Source of the DNA: Streptomyces sp. RKND-216 | GTDB taxonomy: Bacteria; Actinomycetota; Actinomycetes; Streptomycetales; Streptomycetaceae | Direction: 5' to 3' | NCBI RefSeq assembly: GCF_004795255.1 | Contig: NZ_SSBQ01000002.1 | Location: 2,358,001 to 2,422,000, forward strand | Length of the DNA stretch: 64,000 bases | Shown: piece after piece, positions 43,699 to 53,079 of the stretch | Position numbering within the stretch: the first letter of the stretch is position 1 | Layout: every line of letters starts with the position of its first letter | Program-made: the position numbers and the translations under genes | Notes under the pieces: generated by a model | What the model saw: only the letters and a program-made list of their open reading frames with translations | What the model was told of the DNA's origin: nothing | Database searches by the model: none

Positions 43699-44008
43699 CA
43701 CCTCGCCCCTCGGCTCTTCGTCCTTGCGATCGTTCAGCAAGATCCCGGCCTTTCACTCGAGCCTCTGCGGTGCCCAGGGTCGGCAGGGCCGGAACCCGGC
43801 GCCCGGTGGCACAGGAGACCGCACCGCGCCCGGAGCCCGGAACGCGGGATGCGCCTCAGTTATCCGCCATCCTCTCGGTATGCCCTGATTATCGCAGCTT
43901 GTCGACCAGGAGTGGTGCCTTGGGCAACGATCCGGTGTGGCGCCGCGCCGTCCAGGGCTGTGCCCGGCATCCGGGGACTCCCGGTGCGCCGGGCGCAGCC
44001 CCGGAGGG
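43699..44008. other. Intergenic region upstream of BCCT copy 2
   Basis: About 310 bp with no supported gene. It must hold the BCCT promoter. AT-rich islands near 43858-43900 (minus-strand TGCGATAATC and GGCGGATAACT) are -10-like, but I could not pair either with a good -35. Reading frames crossing the region are Arg/Pro-rich and lack starts. Confidence 0.5.
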
Positions 44009-45202
44009 TCAGCCCTTCACGCAGACGATCTGCTTGAGCTTCGCGACGACCTCCACCAGGTCCCGCTGCCGCTCGATCACCTGCTCGATCGGCTTGTAGG
44101 CCCCCGGGATCTCGTCCACCACGCCGGAGTCCTTGCGGCACTCCACGCCACGGGTCTGCTCCACCAGGTCGCGCTCGGAGAACCGCCGCTTCGCCGCGCC
44201 GCGGCTCATCCGGCGCCCGGCGCCGTGCGAGGCCGACTGGAACGAGTCACGGTTGCCCAGGCCCTTCACGATGTAGGACCCGGTACCCATCGAGCCGGGG
44301 ATGATGCCGTACTCGCCGCTGCCCGCACGGATGGCCCCCTTGCGGGTGACCAGCATGTCCGTGTCCTCGTACCGCTCCTCGGCCACGTAGTTGTGGTGAC
44401 AGGAGATGACCTGCTCGAACGTGGGCTTCGCCCTGCGGAACTCGCGGCGCACCACGTCCTGGAGCAGGCCCATCATCAGCGCGCGGTTGAACCGCGCGTA
44501 CTCCTGCGCCCAGAACAGGTCGTTCCGGTAGGCGGCCATCTGCGGGGTGTCCGCGACGAAGACCGCCAGGTCGCGGTCGACCAGGGCCTGGTTGTGCGGA
44601 AGCTTCTGGGCCTCGCCGATGTGGAAGTCGGCCAGCTCCTTGCCGATGTTGCGCGAGCCGGAGTGCAGCATCAGCCACACCGCGCCCTCGGTGTCGAGGC
44701 ACACTTCGACGAAGTGGTTGCCGCCGCCGAGGGTGCCCATCTGCTTCTCCGCCCGCCCCCGGCGGAAGCGGACCGCGCTCGCCACGCCGTCGAACCGGCC
44801 CCAGAAGTCGTTCCAGCCGGCGACCGGCAGGCCGTGCAGACGCTCCGGCCGTACCGGGTCGTCGTGCATGCCCCGGCCCACCGGGATGGCCTGCTCGATC
44901 CGCGACCGCAGCCGCGACAGGTCGCCCGGCAGGTCGTTCCGCGTGAGCGAGGTGCGCACGGCGGACATGCCGCAGCCGATGTCGACGCCGACGGCCGCCG
45001 GGCACACGGCGCCTTCCATGGCGATGACGGAGCCGACCGTCGCGCCCTTGCCGTAGTGCACGTCGGGCATCACGGCGAGGCCGCGGACCCACGGCAGGGT
45101 GGCCACGTTCTCCAACTGGCGCAGCGCGCCGTCCTCGACCGTGGCCGGATCGGCCCACATGCGGATCGGCACCCGTGCACCGGGCAGCTCGGTGTACGAC
45201 AT
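44009..45202 (-). CDS. rtcB: RtcB-family RNA ligase
   Basis: 397 residues. GTP-dependent ligase joining 2',3'-cyclic-phosphate or 3'-phosphate RNA ends to 5'-OH ends. The metal-binding VGVDIGCGM (Asp75, Cys78), GGGNHFVEV, SCHHNYV and the guanylated His in SASHGAGRRMSRGAA are all present. ATG 45202 (MSYTELPGARVPIRMWADP) follows GGGGGAG at 9 bp; the longer upstream frame is rejected. It is divergent from the first lipoprotein gene and has no RtcA or archease neighbour here. Confidence 0.93.
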   Translation of the reverse strand: MSYTELPGARVPIRMWADPATVEDGALRQLENVATLPWVRGLAVMPDVHYGKGATVGSVIAMEGAVCPAAVGVDIGCGMSAVRTSLTRNDLPGDLSRLRSRIEQAIPVGRGMHDDPVRPERLHGLPVAGWNDFWGRFDGVASAVRFRRGRAEKQMGTLGGGNHFVEVCLDTEGAVWLMLHSGSRNIGKELADFHIGEAQKLPHNQALVDRDLAVFVADTPQMAAYRNDLFWAQEYARFNRALMMGLLQDVVRREFRRAKPTFEQVISCHHNYVAEERYEDTDMLVTRKGAIRAGSGEYGIIPGSMGTGSYIVKGLGNRDSFQSASHGAGRRMSRGAAKRRFSERDLVEQTRGVECRKDSGVVDEIPGAYKPIEQVIERQRDLVEVVAKLKQIVCVKG

Positions 45203-45397
45203 CTCACTCAACTCCCCCGGAAGGACCCTGCGGTGCAGCGTACGAGCGTGGACGGCACCGAAGACAGAAAAAGAACAAGTCGGACTTCGCGCCACATAGA
45301 CGCCACGCGACCGGACGGCCGTGCGGTGCGTGCGGTAGACATTGTGTTCCGTCGGCCCATACGGGCGGCAACACGTTTTCGAGCGCGGGAGGCACCG

Positions 45398-46387
45398 GTG
45401 CAGCGGACGGCAAGGACGCGTCTGGCGGGCGCCGCGATGGCGTTCGCCGTGGCCGGCGGCCTCACGGCCTGCACCGGCGGCTCCGGGGGCGACGAGACGG
45501 GCGGCACGTCCGGCGACGCCACCGCCGCCGCGGAACCCGCGCCGCCGGGCCGCTACCGGACCCTCCCCGAACCGTGCGGGGCGGTGAGCCGCGACACGCT
45601 GGAGCAGATGCTGCCGGGCGCGGCCGCGAAGGCCGAGCAGGAGGGCGACGAGGGAGGCGCCTCCGCCACCCCGTCACCGCTGGAGGGCGAGGCCGCCCTC
45701 ACCTACGACACCGACCGGCGCGTGGGCTGCACGTGGCAGAGCACGACCAGCCTCGGCAGCCGACAACTCAACGTCGACTTCGAGCGCATCGTCTCCTACG
45801 ACTCCGAGGTCAGCGACGACGAGCAGGCCGAGCTGCTGTTCGAGCGACGGGCCGAGAAGGCCGGGGTGGGTCCGGGCGAGGAACCCTCGCGGACGCCGGA
45901 GCCGGACGCGGGCACCGAGACCGACGCCCAGGGCGAGGGCGACGCCCCGGACGGCGGATCGGGCGGCGGACCCGACGCGATGGCCGGGGCCGCCCGGGAC
46001 GGGGGACGCGCCGCCGCGTCCCCCGGCGAACGGTCGGAGACAGCCTCGCCCGACAGTGAGGACACCCCGGAGGACGACGGCGGAAGCGGCGACGACAAGG
46101 CCGGCGAGCCCGAGCTCGGCTCCCCCTCGCCGGAGCCCTCGCTACCGCCCCGCAGGCTCGGCGACATCGGCGACGCCGCCTTCCTCGACGACCGGCTCAG
46201 GACCTCGGCCGACGGCCGCAGCGCGCACCGGGACGTCGTCCTGCTCTTCCGCACCTCCAACGTGCTGGTCACCGTCGAGTACAGCCAGTCCATCGCCGAC
46301 GGGCGCCGCACGCCGGAGAGCGCCGAACTCCAGCAGTACGCGCGCGACCTGGCCCAGCAGCTCGCCGAGCAGTTCACCGACGGCTGA
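45398..46387 (+). CDS. Putative lipoprotein, DUF3558-like, with long acidic linker
   Basis: 329 residues from GTG 45398, behind GGGAGG. The signal peptide ends with lipobox GLTAC. After a Gly/Thr-rich spacer comes YRTLPEPCGAVSRDTLEQMLPG and a CTWQS motif, the Cys pattern of the DUF3558 lipoproteins. A low-complexity Glu/Asp/Gly/Pro-rich stretch (roughly residues 155-250) then interrupts the fold before it resumes at RLGDIGDAAFLDD. The next gene encodes a shorter relative without this insertion. Function unknown; extracytoplasmic. Confidence 0.8.
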   Translation: MQRTARTRLAGAAMAFAVAGGLTACTGGSGGDETGGTSGDATAAAEPAPPGRYRTLPEPCGAVSRDTLEQMLPGAAAKAEQEGDEGGASATPSPLEGEAALTYDTDRRVGCTWQSTTSLGSRQLNVDFERIVSYDSEVSDDEQAELLFERRAEKAGVGPGEEPSRTPEPDAGTETDAQGEGDAPDGGSGGGPDAMAGAARDGGRAAASPGERSETASPDSEDTPEDDGGSGDDKAGEPELGSPSPEPSLPPRRLGDIGDAAFLDDRLRTSADGRSAHRDVVLLFRTSNVLVTVEYSQSIADGRRTPESAELQQYARDLAQQLAEQFTDG

Positions 46388-46462
46388 CGCCGGCCCCCGA
46401 ACCCCGGTTCGCCGGAACCCCGGACAGCCGGACCCCGAAGAGAAACCGGAAGCGAAGGAACC

Positions 46463-47155
46463 ATGCACCGAATCACCCCGCGACTGGCCCGCCGGGCCGC
46501 CTGCGCAGCCGTGGCCGTTCCCGTGCTGCTGGTGGCCGGATGCTCCTCGGACTCCGGCGACCCGGAGCCGACCGGCCCCTCCTCCTCGGCGTCGGCGAGC
46601 ACCGGCGGGAAGAAGCCCGACCCGGCCGCGTACGCGAGCCTGCCGGACCCGTGCAAGGCCGTGTCCGAGAAGACCGTCGAGGACGTGGTGCCCGGCACGG
46701 AGGACAAGTCCGGGAAGAACCTGGCCTCTTCGGACACCGACAGCTACGGCGCCTGCCTGTGGAGCGGCGGCAGTGGCGACATCGACGCCGACTACCGCGC
46801 CCTGACGGTGTCCCTGAAGCGGTACGACACCGACGCCTCGCTCGGCTCGGGCGACGAGCAGGCGCAGCGCTTCGTCCAGCAGGAGGTCCAGGCGGTCGAG
46901 GGCGACGAGGCGCACAAGAAGCCCGAGCAGAGCAAGGTCTCCGGCGTGGGCGACGAAGCGCTGGCCGTCACCTACGAGACCGAGAAGAAGGACAACACCT
47001 ACCGCGCCACCCGTGTCGTGGTCCGGGACCAGAACGTCGTCGTGACGGTCGACTACGAGGGCACCGGATTCGAGGACGCGGACCCGCCCAGCCGCGACGA
47101 GGTGCGCAAGAACGCCGAAAAGGTGGCGAAGGAGGCCTCCGCCGCCATCGAGTGA
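46463..47155 (+). CDS. Putative lipoprotein, DUF3558-like, paralogue of the preceding gene
   Basis: 230 residues. Signal peptide with lipobox LVAGC. A Ser-rich spacer is followed by YASLPDPCKAVSEKTVEDVVPG and ACLWSG, the same motif order as the preceding lipoprotein, and an ending with GVGDEALAVTY and VVVTVDYEG. AAGGA precedes the ATG. The pair looks like a tandem duplication, with separate ribosome-binding sites and a 75-bp spacer. Function unknown. Confidence 0.82.
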   Translation: MHRITPRLARRAACAAVAVPVLLVAGCSSDSGDPEPTGPSSSASASTGGKKPDPAAYASLPDPCKAVSEKTVEDVVPGTEDKSGKNLASSDTDSYGACLWSGGSGDIDADYRALTVSLKRYDTDASLGSGDEQAQRFVQQEVQAVEGDEAHKKPEQSKVSGVGDEALAVTYETEKKDNTYRATRVVVRDQNVVVTVDYEGTGFEDADPPSRDEVRKNAEKVAKEASAAIE

Positions 47156-47219
47156 CGCGAAACCGCACAGGTGTGCAAGGCTGAGCGCCGCCAGCTTCCC
47201 GAGGGTGGGGTCCACACCA

Positions 47220-48863
47220 GTGCAGTCCGTTGAACTCAACCGCACACACCGGATACTCGTCGGCGTCGTCGTGACCGGCGCGGTCGTCATCGCGGCCATC
47301 GGCTTCGCCGGGTCGTACGCGGCCGTGCGCGACCTGGCCGAGAAGAAGGGGTTCGGCGCCTTCGCGCCCTTCTTCCCCATCGGCATCGACGCGGGCATCG
47401 TGGTGCTGCTCGCGCTCGACCTGCTGCTGACGTGGATCCGCATCCCGTTCCCGCTGCTGCGGCAGACCGCGTGGCTGCTGACGGCGGCGACCATCGCGTT
47501 CAACGGCGCCGCCGCCTGGCCCGATCCGCTGGGCGTCGGCATGCACGCCGTCATCCCGGTGCTGTTCGTGGTCGCCGTGGAGGCGGCCCGGCACGCGATC
47601 GGCCGGATCGCCGACATCACCGCCGACAAGCACATGGAGGGCGTACGACTCTCCCGCTGGCTTCTGGCGTTCCCGTCGACGTTCCGGCTGTGGCGGCGGA
47701 TGAAGCTGTGGGAGCTGCGGTCGTACGAACAGGTCATCGCAATGGAGCAGGACCGGCTGGTGTACGAGGCGCGGCTGCGCGCCCGTTACGGCCGTGGCTG
47801 GCGCCGCAAGGCACCCGTCGAGGCGATGATGCCCCTCCGACTCGCCCGCTACGGCGTGCCGTTGACGGAGACGGGCCCGGCCGGTCTGGCGGCGGCGGGC
47901 ATCACGGTGCCCGCGCGGCTGACATCCGGCACGGAGAGCGCCTCCGGCGCGGACGCCCCCGCACGGGCCGGACAGGCGCTGCTGCCGGGCGCCTCGGACC
48001 GGCCCGGAGCGGCGCACGCGGGCGGCGGAGCCGACGCGGCGCACGGCACGGCACACGGCGGCACGACGGCCGAGGCCCGGGGAGCGCACGCAGGCGCGGC
48101 GGCGCCCTCCCTCACCAAGGAGGACACCGCCACCGCACCGGAGGAACGACCGCCGCTGCGCGAACGCTCCGCGTACGACGACGACATGGCCGCGGAGTAC
48201 GCCACGGAGTACCGGCCCGCGCCCGAGTACATACCCGCCCGGCCGCCCCAGGGCGCCCACCCCGGCGGTCACCCGGACCTCGATCCGCGGTGGGAGGAGC
48301 CGGTCGCCGTCTCCCCCACCGGCGAATACCCGCTCCCCGAGATTCCCGACGAACCCGCCGCCCCGGCCCCCTCCGGGTACGCCTACGCGGAGGACACCGG
48401 CCGTCGGCATCCGCAGGTGACCGTGCCCGTCGTCCAGGGCGGACGGCAGCGCCCGCTGGGCCGCAGCGGCGCCCCGGACGGCGGCCGCGGCGCGTACACA
48501 CCGAGCCAGCAGGAGCTGTTCGTCGAACCGGAACCGGCGCCCCCGGCCCCCGAACCGGAGCCGGTCCCGGCCCCCGCGCCGCGCGCGGCACCCGTTCCGG
48601 AACCCGAGCCGGACGCGTACGGGGGCGACGAGCCGATCGGCATCCCGGACGGCGTCCCCCGCGAAGAGATGTACTTCGAGGCGTACCGGCAGTTCATCGC
48701 CGCGCACGGCAGCCGCCCCACCGCGCGCGACCTCTCGCGGGCACTGCACGACGGCTTCGGTGTCACGAACGTGGACGGCAACCTGCTGAGCGAGCCATAC
48801 CTGCGCGCCTACCTGCGCGAGTTCCGCGAGCGCTACAGCTCAGAGATGGGCATCTCCATCTGA
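47220..48863 (+). CDS. DUF2637-domain membrane protein (SpdB-like) with C-terminal helical domain
   Basis: 547 residues from GTG 47220 (a GTG at 47205 is an alternative). Four membrane helices occupy residues 10-125 (HRILVGVVVTGAVVIAAIGF; GIVVLLALDLLLTWIRIPF; HAVIPVLFVVAVEAA), then a positively charged segment (LWRRMKLWELRSYEQVI). A long Ala/Pro/Gly-rich disordered region leads to a conserved end with EEMYFEAYRQFIAAHGSRPT and ARDLSRALHDGFGV that looks helix-turn-helix-like. DUF2637 is also the domain of SpdB2-type spread proteins of actinomycete conjugative elements, but here the gene stands in chromosomal context with no tra genes. Confidence 0.8.
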   Translation: MQSVELNRTHRILVGVVVTGAVVIAAIGFAGSYAAVRDLAEKKGFGAFAPFFPIGIDAGIVVLLALDLLLTWIRIPFPLLRQTAWLLTAATIAFNGAAAWPDPLGVGMHAVIPVLFVVAVEAARHAIGRIADITADKHMEGVRLSRWLLAFPSTFRLWRRMKLWELRSYEQVIAMEQDRLVYEARLRARYGRGWRRKAPVEAMMPLRLARYGVPLTETGPAGLAAAGITVPARLTSGTESASGADAPARAGQALLPGASDRPGAAHAGGGADAAHGTAHGGTTAEARGAHAGAAAPSLTKEDTATAPEERPPLRERSAYDDDMAAEYATEYRPAPEYIPARPPQGAHPGGHPDLDPRWEEPVAVSPTGEYPLPEIPDEPAAPAPSGYAYAEDTGRRHPQVTVPVVQGGRQRPLGRSGAPDGGRGAYTPSQQELFVEPEPAPPAPEPEPVPAPAPRAAPVPEPEPDAYGGDEPIGIPDGVPREEMYFEAYRQFIAAHGSRPTARDLSRALHDGFGVTNVDGNLLSEPYLRAYLREFRERYSSEMGISI

Positions 48864-48895
48864 CGGCGGGAGAGGCGCTTCCCGGCCCCGCCGTC

Positions 48896-48931
48896 CCCCG
48901 TTGACCGCCCTCGCGAGGGCGGTCAACGGGG
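48896..48931. terminator. Perfect 36-bp palindrome between convergent DUF2637 and lysS genes
   Basis: Two 18-bp arms meet at the centre TCG|CGA (48911-48916) with no mismatch. The arms begin CCCCGTTGACCG. It lies 32 bp after the DUF2637 stop and 5 bp before the lysS stop, so it should terminate both transcripts. Confidence 0.7.
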
Positions 48932-48936
48932 AGGGT

Positions 48937-50691
48937 TCACGCCCCCAGCAGCTTGCGGACGCGGTCGGCGCCCACCGCCAGAAGCAGCGTCGGAAGCCTC
49001 GGCCCCGTCTCACGGCTCACCAGCAGCCGGTACAGCAGGGCGAAGAACGCCCGCTGGGCCACCTTCAGTTCGGGCGTCGGCTTGGCGTCCGGCGCCAGCC
49101 CGGCCCGTACCTTCGGCACGCCGTAGACCAGCGACGTGAGCCCGTCCAGCGACCAGTGCTCGTCCAGCCCGTCGAGCAGCAGCCGCAGCGACTCCCGCTG
49201 CTCCTCGTCCAGCGAGCCGAGCAGGTCGCCGTCGGGCTCGTCCCGCACCCGCGTGCGCTGGTCGGCCGGCACCTGGGTGGTGATCCAGCGCTCGGCGCGG
49301 TCCAGCCGCGGCCGGGTCTCGTCCAGGTCGCGTACGGGCTGCTCCGGGTCCAGCTCGCTCAGGATGCGGAGCGTCTGCTCCGCGTTCCCGGCGGTGACGT
49401 CGGCCACCGAGGCGAGCGTGCGGAAAGGCAGCGGCCGCGGCGTCGTGGGCAACGGGCCCGCAGCCGTGGTCGAGGCGCGCAGGTGCGCGGCGAGGTCCGC
49501 CGGCTGCGCGGAGCCGTCGGCGATCTTGCGGCCGAGCGCGTCCCACTCGTCGTAGGTGCGCTGGATCTCCTGGTCGAGCGCGATCTTGAACGCCTGATTC
49601 GGCTTGCGCCGCGCGTAGAGCCAGCGCAGCAGCGGCGCCTCCATGATCTCCAGCGCCTCGGACGGGGTCGGCACCCCGCCGCGCGAGCTGGACATCTTGG
49701 CCATGCCGCTGATGCCCACGAAGGCGTACATCGGGCCGATCGGCTGCTCTCCGCCGAAGATCTCCCGCACCAGCTGCCCGCCGACCACGAAGGACGAGCC
49801 GGGCGACTGGTGGTCGACGCCGCTGGGCTCGAAGGTCACGCCCTCGTAGGCCCAGCGCATCGGCCAGTCGACCTTCCAGACCAGCTTGCCGCGGTCGTAC
49901 TCGCGCAGCAGCACCGTCTCGGTGTGCCCGCACTCGCAGACGTAGGTCAGCTCGGTGCTCTCGTCGTCGTACGCGGTGACCCGGGTCAGGTCGCGCGCGC
50001 AGACGCCGCAGTAGGGCTTGTACGGGTAGTAGGAGCCGGGGCCGGAGCCCGAGCCGTCGTCCTCGGCGGCCGCGCCGGAGCCCTCGGCCGCCTCGATCTC
50101 TGCCGCGTCCTTCGGCTTCTGCTGCTGCTTGCCCTTCTTGCCGCCGCCCTGGCCGCCCTGGCCGTTCTTGTCGAGGGTGCGGTAGCGGGCGAGCACGGCG
50201 TCGATGCGGGCGCGCTCGCGCATGGCGAAGAGGATCTGCTCGCGGTAGGCGCCGGAGGTGTACATCTCCGTCTGGCTGATGCCGCGGAACTCCACGCCCA
50301 GCTCGCCCAGCGCGTCGGACATGGCCGTGCGGAAGTGCTCGGCCCAGTTTCCGTACGGGCTGCCCTGCGGCGCGGGGACCGAGGTCAGCGGCTTGCCGAT
50401 GTGCTCGCTCCACGATGCGTCGACGCCCGCGACACCGGCCGGCACCTTGCGGAAGCGGTCGTAGTCGTCCCACGAGATGATGTGCTCGCACGGCACGCCG
50501 CGCCGCTTGATCTCGTCCGCGACCAGGTGCGGGACCATCACCTCACGCAGATTGCCCAGGTGGATCGGCCCGGAAGGGCTGAGACCGGAGGCGCACACCA
50601 CCGGTTTCCCGGGGGCGCGGCGCTCCGCTTCGGCGATGACGTCATCGGCGATACGGGAGACCCAGTCGGCCTCGGGGGTGGTCTGTGCCAC
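48937..50691 (-). CDS. lysS: Lysine--tRNA ligase, class I
   Basis: 584 residues from GTG 50691, behind AAGGAAG. It is a class I aminoacyl-tRNA synthetase: the HIGH-type motif is SGPIHLGN (His44) and the KMSKS-type motif is KMSSS. A zinc-ribbon-like CGVC...CECG follows an unusual low-complexity insertion near residues 200-240 (Gly/Lys/Gln then Ala/Glu/Gly). Class I LysRS is found in archaea and some bacteria, including streptomycetes, which often carry a class II enzyme too. It is divergent from argS across a 143-bp promoter region. Confidence 0.92.
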   Translation of the reverse strand: MAQTTPEADWVSRIADDVIAEAERRAPGKPVVCASGLSPSGPIHLGNLREVMVPHLVADEIKRRGVPCEHIISWDDYDRFRKVPAGVAGVDASWSEHIGKPLTSVPAPQGSPYGNWAEHFRTAMSDALGELGVEFRGISQTEMYTSGAYREQILFAMRERARIDAVLARYRTLDKNGQGGQGGGKKGKQQQKPKDAAEIEAAEGSGAAAEDDGSGSGPGSYYPYKPYCGVCARDLTRVTAYDDESTELTYVCECGHTETVLLREYDRGKLVWKVDWPMRWAYEGVTFEPSGVDHQSPGSSFVVGGQLVREIFGGEQPIGPMYAFVGISGMAKMSSSRGGVPTPSEALEIMEAPLLRWLYARRKPNQAFKIALDQEIQRTYDEWDALGRKIADGSAQPADLAAHLRASTTAAGPLPTTPRPLPFRTLASVADVTAGNAEQTLRILSELDPEQPVRDLDETRPRLDRAERWITTQVPADQRTRVRDEPDGDLLGSLDEEQRESLRLLLDGLDEHWSLDGLTSLVYGVPKVRAGLAPDAKPTPELKVAQRAFFALLYRLLVSRETGPRLPTLLLAVGADRVRKLLGA

Positions 50692-50834
50692 GTCCGGTAC
50701 TTCCTTCTCGTGTGTGCGTCGACAGGGGTGCGCACCCATTGTCCCATCCGGAAATCGGGTCGCGGGCCACGGTGGGCGCCGTGGGATACTGGTCGGCAAT
50801 CCCTTTCCACGCCGACAGAACGGTGACCCACTCC

Positions 50835-52625
50835 ATGGCCTCGGTCCAGTCCCTCTCCGCTGCGGTCCACCAGCGCCTCGCGGAAGCCCTCTCGGCGGCG
50901 GTGCCCGAGTCGGCGGACGCCGACCCGCTGCTGCGCCGAAGCGACCGGGCGGACTTCCAGGCCAACGGCATGCTGGCGCTCGCGAAGAAGCTCAAGGGCA
51001 ATCCGCGGGAGCTGGCGTCCAAGGTCGTCGACGCGATCCCGGCGAACGACGAGATCAAGGAGATCGAGGTCTCCGGCCCCGGTTTCCTCAACATCACCGT
51101 CGCCGACGCGGCGCTGGTGCGGACCCTGGCGGCCCGGGCGGCGGACGACCGGCTCGGCGTGCCGTACAAGACCGACCCCGGCACCTCGGTCGTGGACTAC
51201 GCACAGCCGAACGTCGCCAAGGAGATGCACGTCGGCCACCTGCGGTCGACGGTGATCGGCGATGCGGTGGTCAACCTGCTGGAGCACCGGGGCGAGAAGG
51301 TGGTCCGGCGGCACCACATCGGCGACTGGGGCACCCAGTTCGGCATGCTCACGCAATACCTCATCGAGCACCCGCACGAGCTGGACCACGCGTCGGACGC
51401 CGCGGCCGGCGACGGTGGTGCGGACGTCGAGGGCAACGCGGCGATGGCCCGGCTGAACCGGCTCTACAAGGCCTCCCGGGTGCTGTTCGACACCGACCCG
51501 GAGTTCAAGGAGCGGGCCCGGGACCGCCTGGTGAAGCTCCAGGGCGGCGACGCGCAGACCCTCGGCCTGTGGCACAAGATCGTCGACGAGTCGAAGATCT
51601 ACTTCCAGGGCGTCTACGCACGGCTCGATGTCGAGATCGCCGACGAGGACGTCGTCGGCGAGAGCGCCTACAACGACGACCTGCAAGCCGTGGTGAAGGA
51701 CCTCGAGGATTCGGGGGTCGCGGTGCGGTCGGAGGGCGCGCTGTGCGTGTTCTTCGACGACGTGAAGGGCCCGGACGGCACCCCCACGCCGCTGATCGTG
51801 CAGAAGTCCAACGGCGGCTTCGGCTACGCCGCGACCGACCTGGCCGCGATCCGGAACCGGATCGGCGACCTCAAGGCCGACACCCTCCTGTACGTCGTCG
51901 ACGCGCGGCAGGCGCTGCACTTCCGGATGGTGTTCGAGACCGCGCAGCGGGCCGGCTGGCTGCCGGAGGGCGCGGCCCGGCAGCTGCCGTTCGGCACCGT
52001 GCTGGGCAAGGACGGCAAGCCGTTCAAGACCCGGGAGGGCGAGACCGTACGGCTGGTCGACCTGCTGGGCGAGGCGGTCGGCCGGGCGGCCGAGGTGGTC
52101 CGGGAGAAGAGCGAGAACCTGGGGCTGTCGGAGGCCGAGATCACCGAGCGGGCCTCCCAGGTGGGCGTCGGCGCGATCAAGTACGCCGACCTGTCCAACT
52201 CCATGACCCGCGACTACGTCTTCGACCTGGACCGGATGGTCTCGCTCAACGGCGACACCAGCGTGTACCTCCAGTACGCCTACGCACGAATCCGGTCCAT
52301 CCTCCGGAAGGCGCCGGAGGGCGCCGAGCCCGTGGCGAGGGCGGAGCTGTCCCTGGAGCCGGCGGAGCGGGCACTCGCCCTGCATCTGGACGACTTCGCC
52401 GACACGGTCGCGGGCGCGGCGGACCTGTACGAGCCGCACAAGCTGGCGGCGTACCTGTACCAGCTCGCGTCGCTCTACACGACCTTTTACGACCAGTGCC
52501 CGGTCTTGAAGGCGGAGGGCGGCCCGGACCAGGTCGCCAACCGGCTGTTCCTCTGCGACCTCACGGCGCGGACGCTGCACCAGGGCATGGCCCTGCTCGG
52601 CATCCGCACACCCGAGCGCCTGTAG
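50835..52625 (+). CDS. argS: Arginine--tRNA ligase
   Basis: 596 residues. The N-terminal additional domain is followed by the class I catalytic core with [19 protein letters not shown] (HIGH-type), GDWGTQFG and [15 protein letters not shown]. The C-terminal DALR anticodon-binding domain contains [15 protein letters not shown] 50835 ([15 protein letters not shown]) matches the family; the upstream extension of the frame is rejected. A long hairpin follows the stop. Confidence 0.95.
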   Translation: MASVQSLSAAVHQRLAEALSAAVPESADADPLLRRSDRADFQANGMLALAKKLKGNPRELASKVVDAIPANDEIKEIEVSGPGFLNITVADAALVRTLAARAADDRLGVPYKTDPGTSVVDYAQPNVAKEMHVGHLRSTVIGDAVVNLLEHRGEKVVRRHHIGDWGTQFGMLTQYLIEHPHELDHASDAAAGDGGADVEGNAAMARLNRLYKASRVLFDTDPEFKERARDRLVKLQGGDAQTLGLWHKIVDESKIYFQGVYARLDVEIADEDVVGESAYNDDLQAVVKDLEDSGVAVRSEGALCVFFDDVKGPDGTPTPLIVQKSNGGFGYAATDLAAIRNRIGDLKADTLLYVVDARQALHFRMVFETAQRAGWLPEGAARQLPFGTVLGKDGKPFKTREGETVRLVDLLGEAVGRAAEVVREKSENLGLSEAEITERASQVGVGAIKYADLSNSMTRDYVFDLDRMVSLNGDTSVYLQYAYARIRSILRKAPEGAEPVARAELSLEPAERALALHLDDFADTVAGAADLYEPHKLAAYLYQLASLYTTFYDQCPVLKAEGGPDQVANRLFLCDLTARTLHQGMALLGIRTPERL

Positions 52626-52648
52626 TACGCGCCTCCGCGCTCCTCCGA

Positions 52649-52682
52649 TGGGGTGGTCCGTCTCCCGAGACCGACCACCCCA
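52649..52682 (+). terminator. Hairpin terminator after argS
   Basis: 10-bp arms TGGGGTGGTC (52649-52658) and GACCACCCCA (52673-52682) enclose an inner GTCTC-CC-GAGAC stem, 23 bp after the argS stop. Confidence 0.7.
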
Positions 52683-52753
52683 CGGGTGTACTTGCGCCGT
52701 TTCGACCGGCATTATCGTTCCTGAGCTCGTCCTATGATCCGAGGTAAGGCTCG

Positions 52754-52996
52754 ATGTCCCGCGAGGCAGAGAACTGGCACACCGACGTGCACCACAAGCC
52801 GGACGTCTACGCGGCTGCCGGGATTCCCCTGTACGTCGTCGGGGACCGGCGGCAGGATCAGGTCGTCGTCCACAGCGACCCTCACGACGGCCGCTGTCGC
52901 ACACGCTCCGAGTACAAGGCGGGTCACACCTTCACGCTGCCCAGCCCGCGTGGCGGGGATGTCGAGTTCGAGGCCGACTCGTTCTTGCTGCGTTGA
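52754..52996 (+). pseudogene. Truncated Uma2-family endonuclease-like remnant
   Basis: 80 residues from ATG 52754. The segment TDVHHKPDVYAAAGIPLYVV followed by DRRQDQVVVHSD and ending LPSPRGGDVEFEADSFLL matches the C-terminal half of Uma2/DUF820 proteins (KPxxYAxAGIPxYxxVD...LP.P). The N-terminal half, with most of the PD-(D/E)xK catalytic residues, is absent, and the upstream 120 bp do not encode it in any frame. Either a gene remnant or a free-standing short form. Confidence 0.6.
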
Positions 52997-53079
52997 GGGA
53001 GCAGAAAGGCGCGCCGCCGCACCTCCCCGGTAGCATCCTCCGCGCTGACGTCACGTCACCGCCGCCGAGAGGATCGCGC

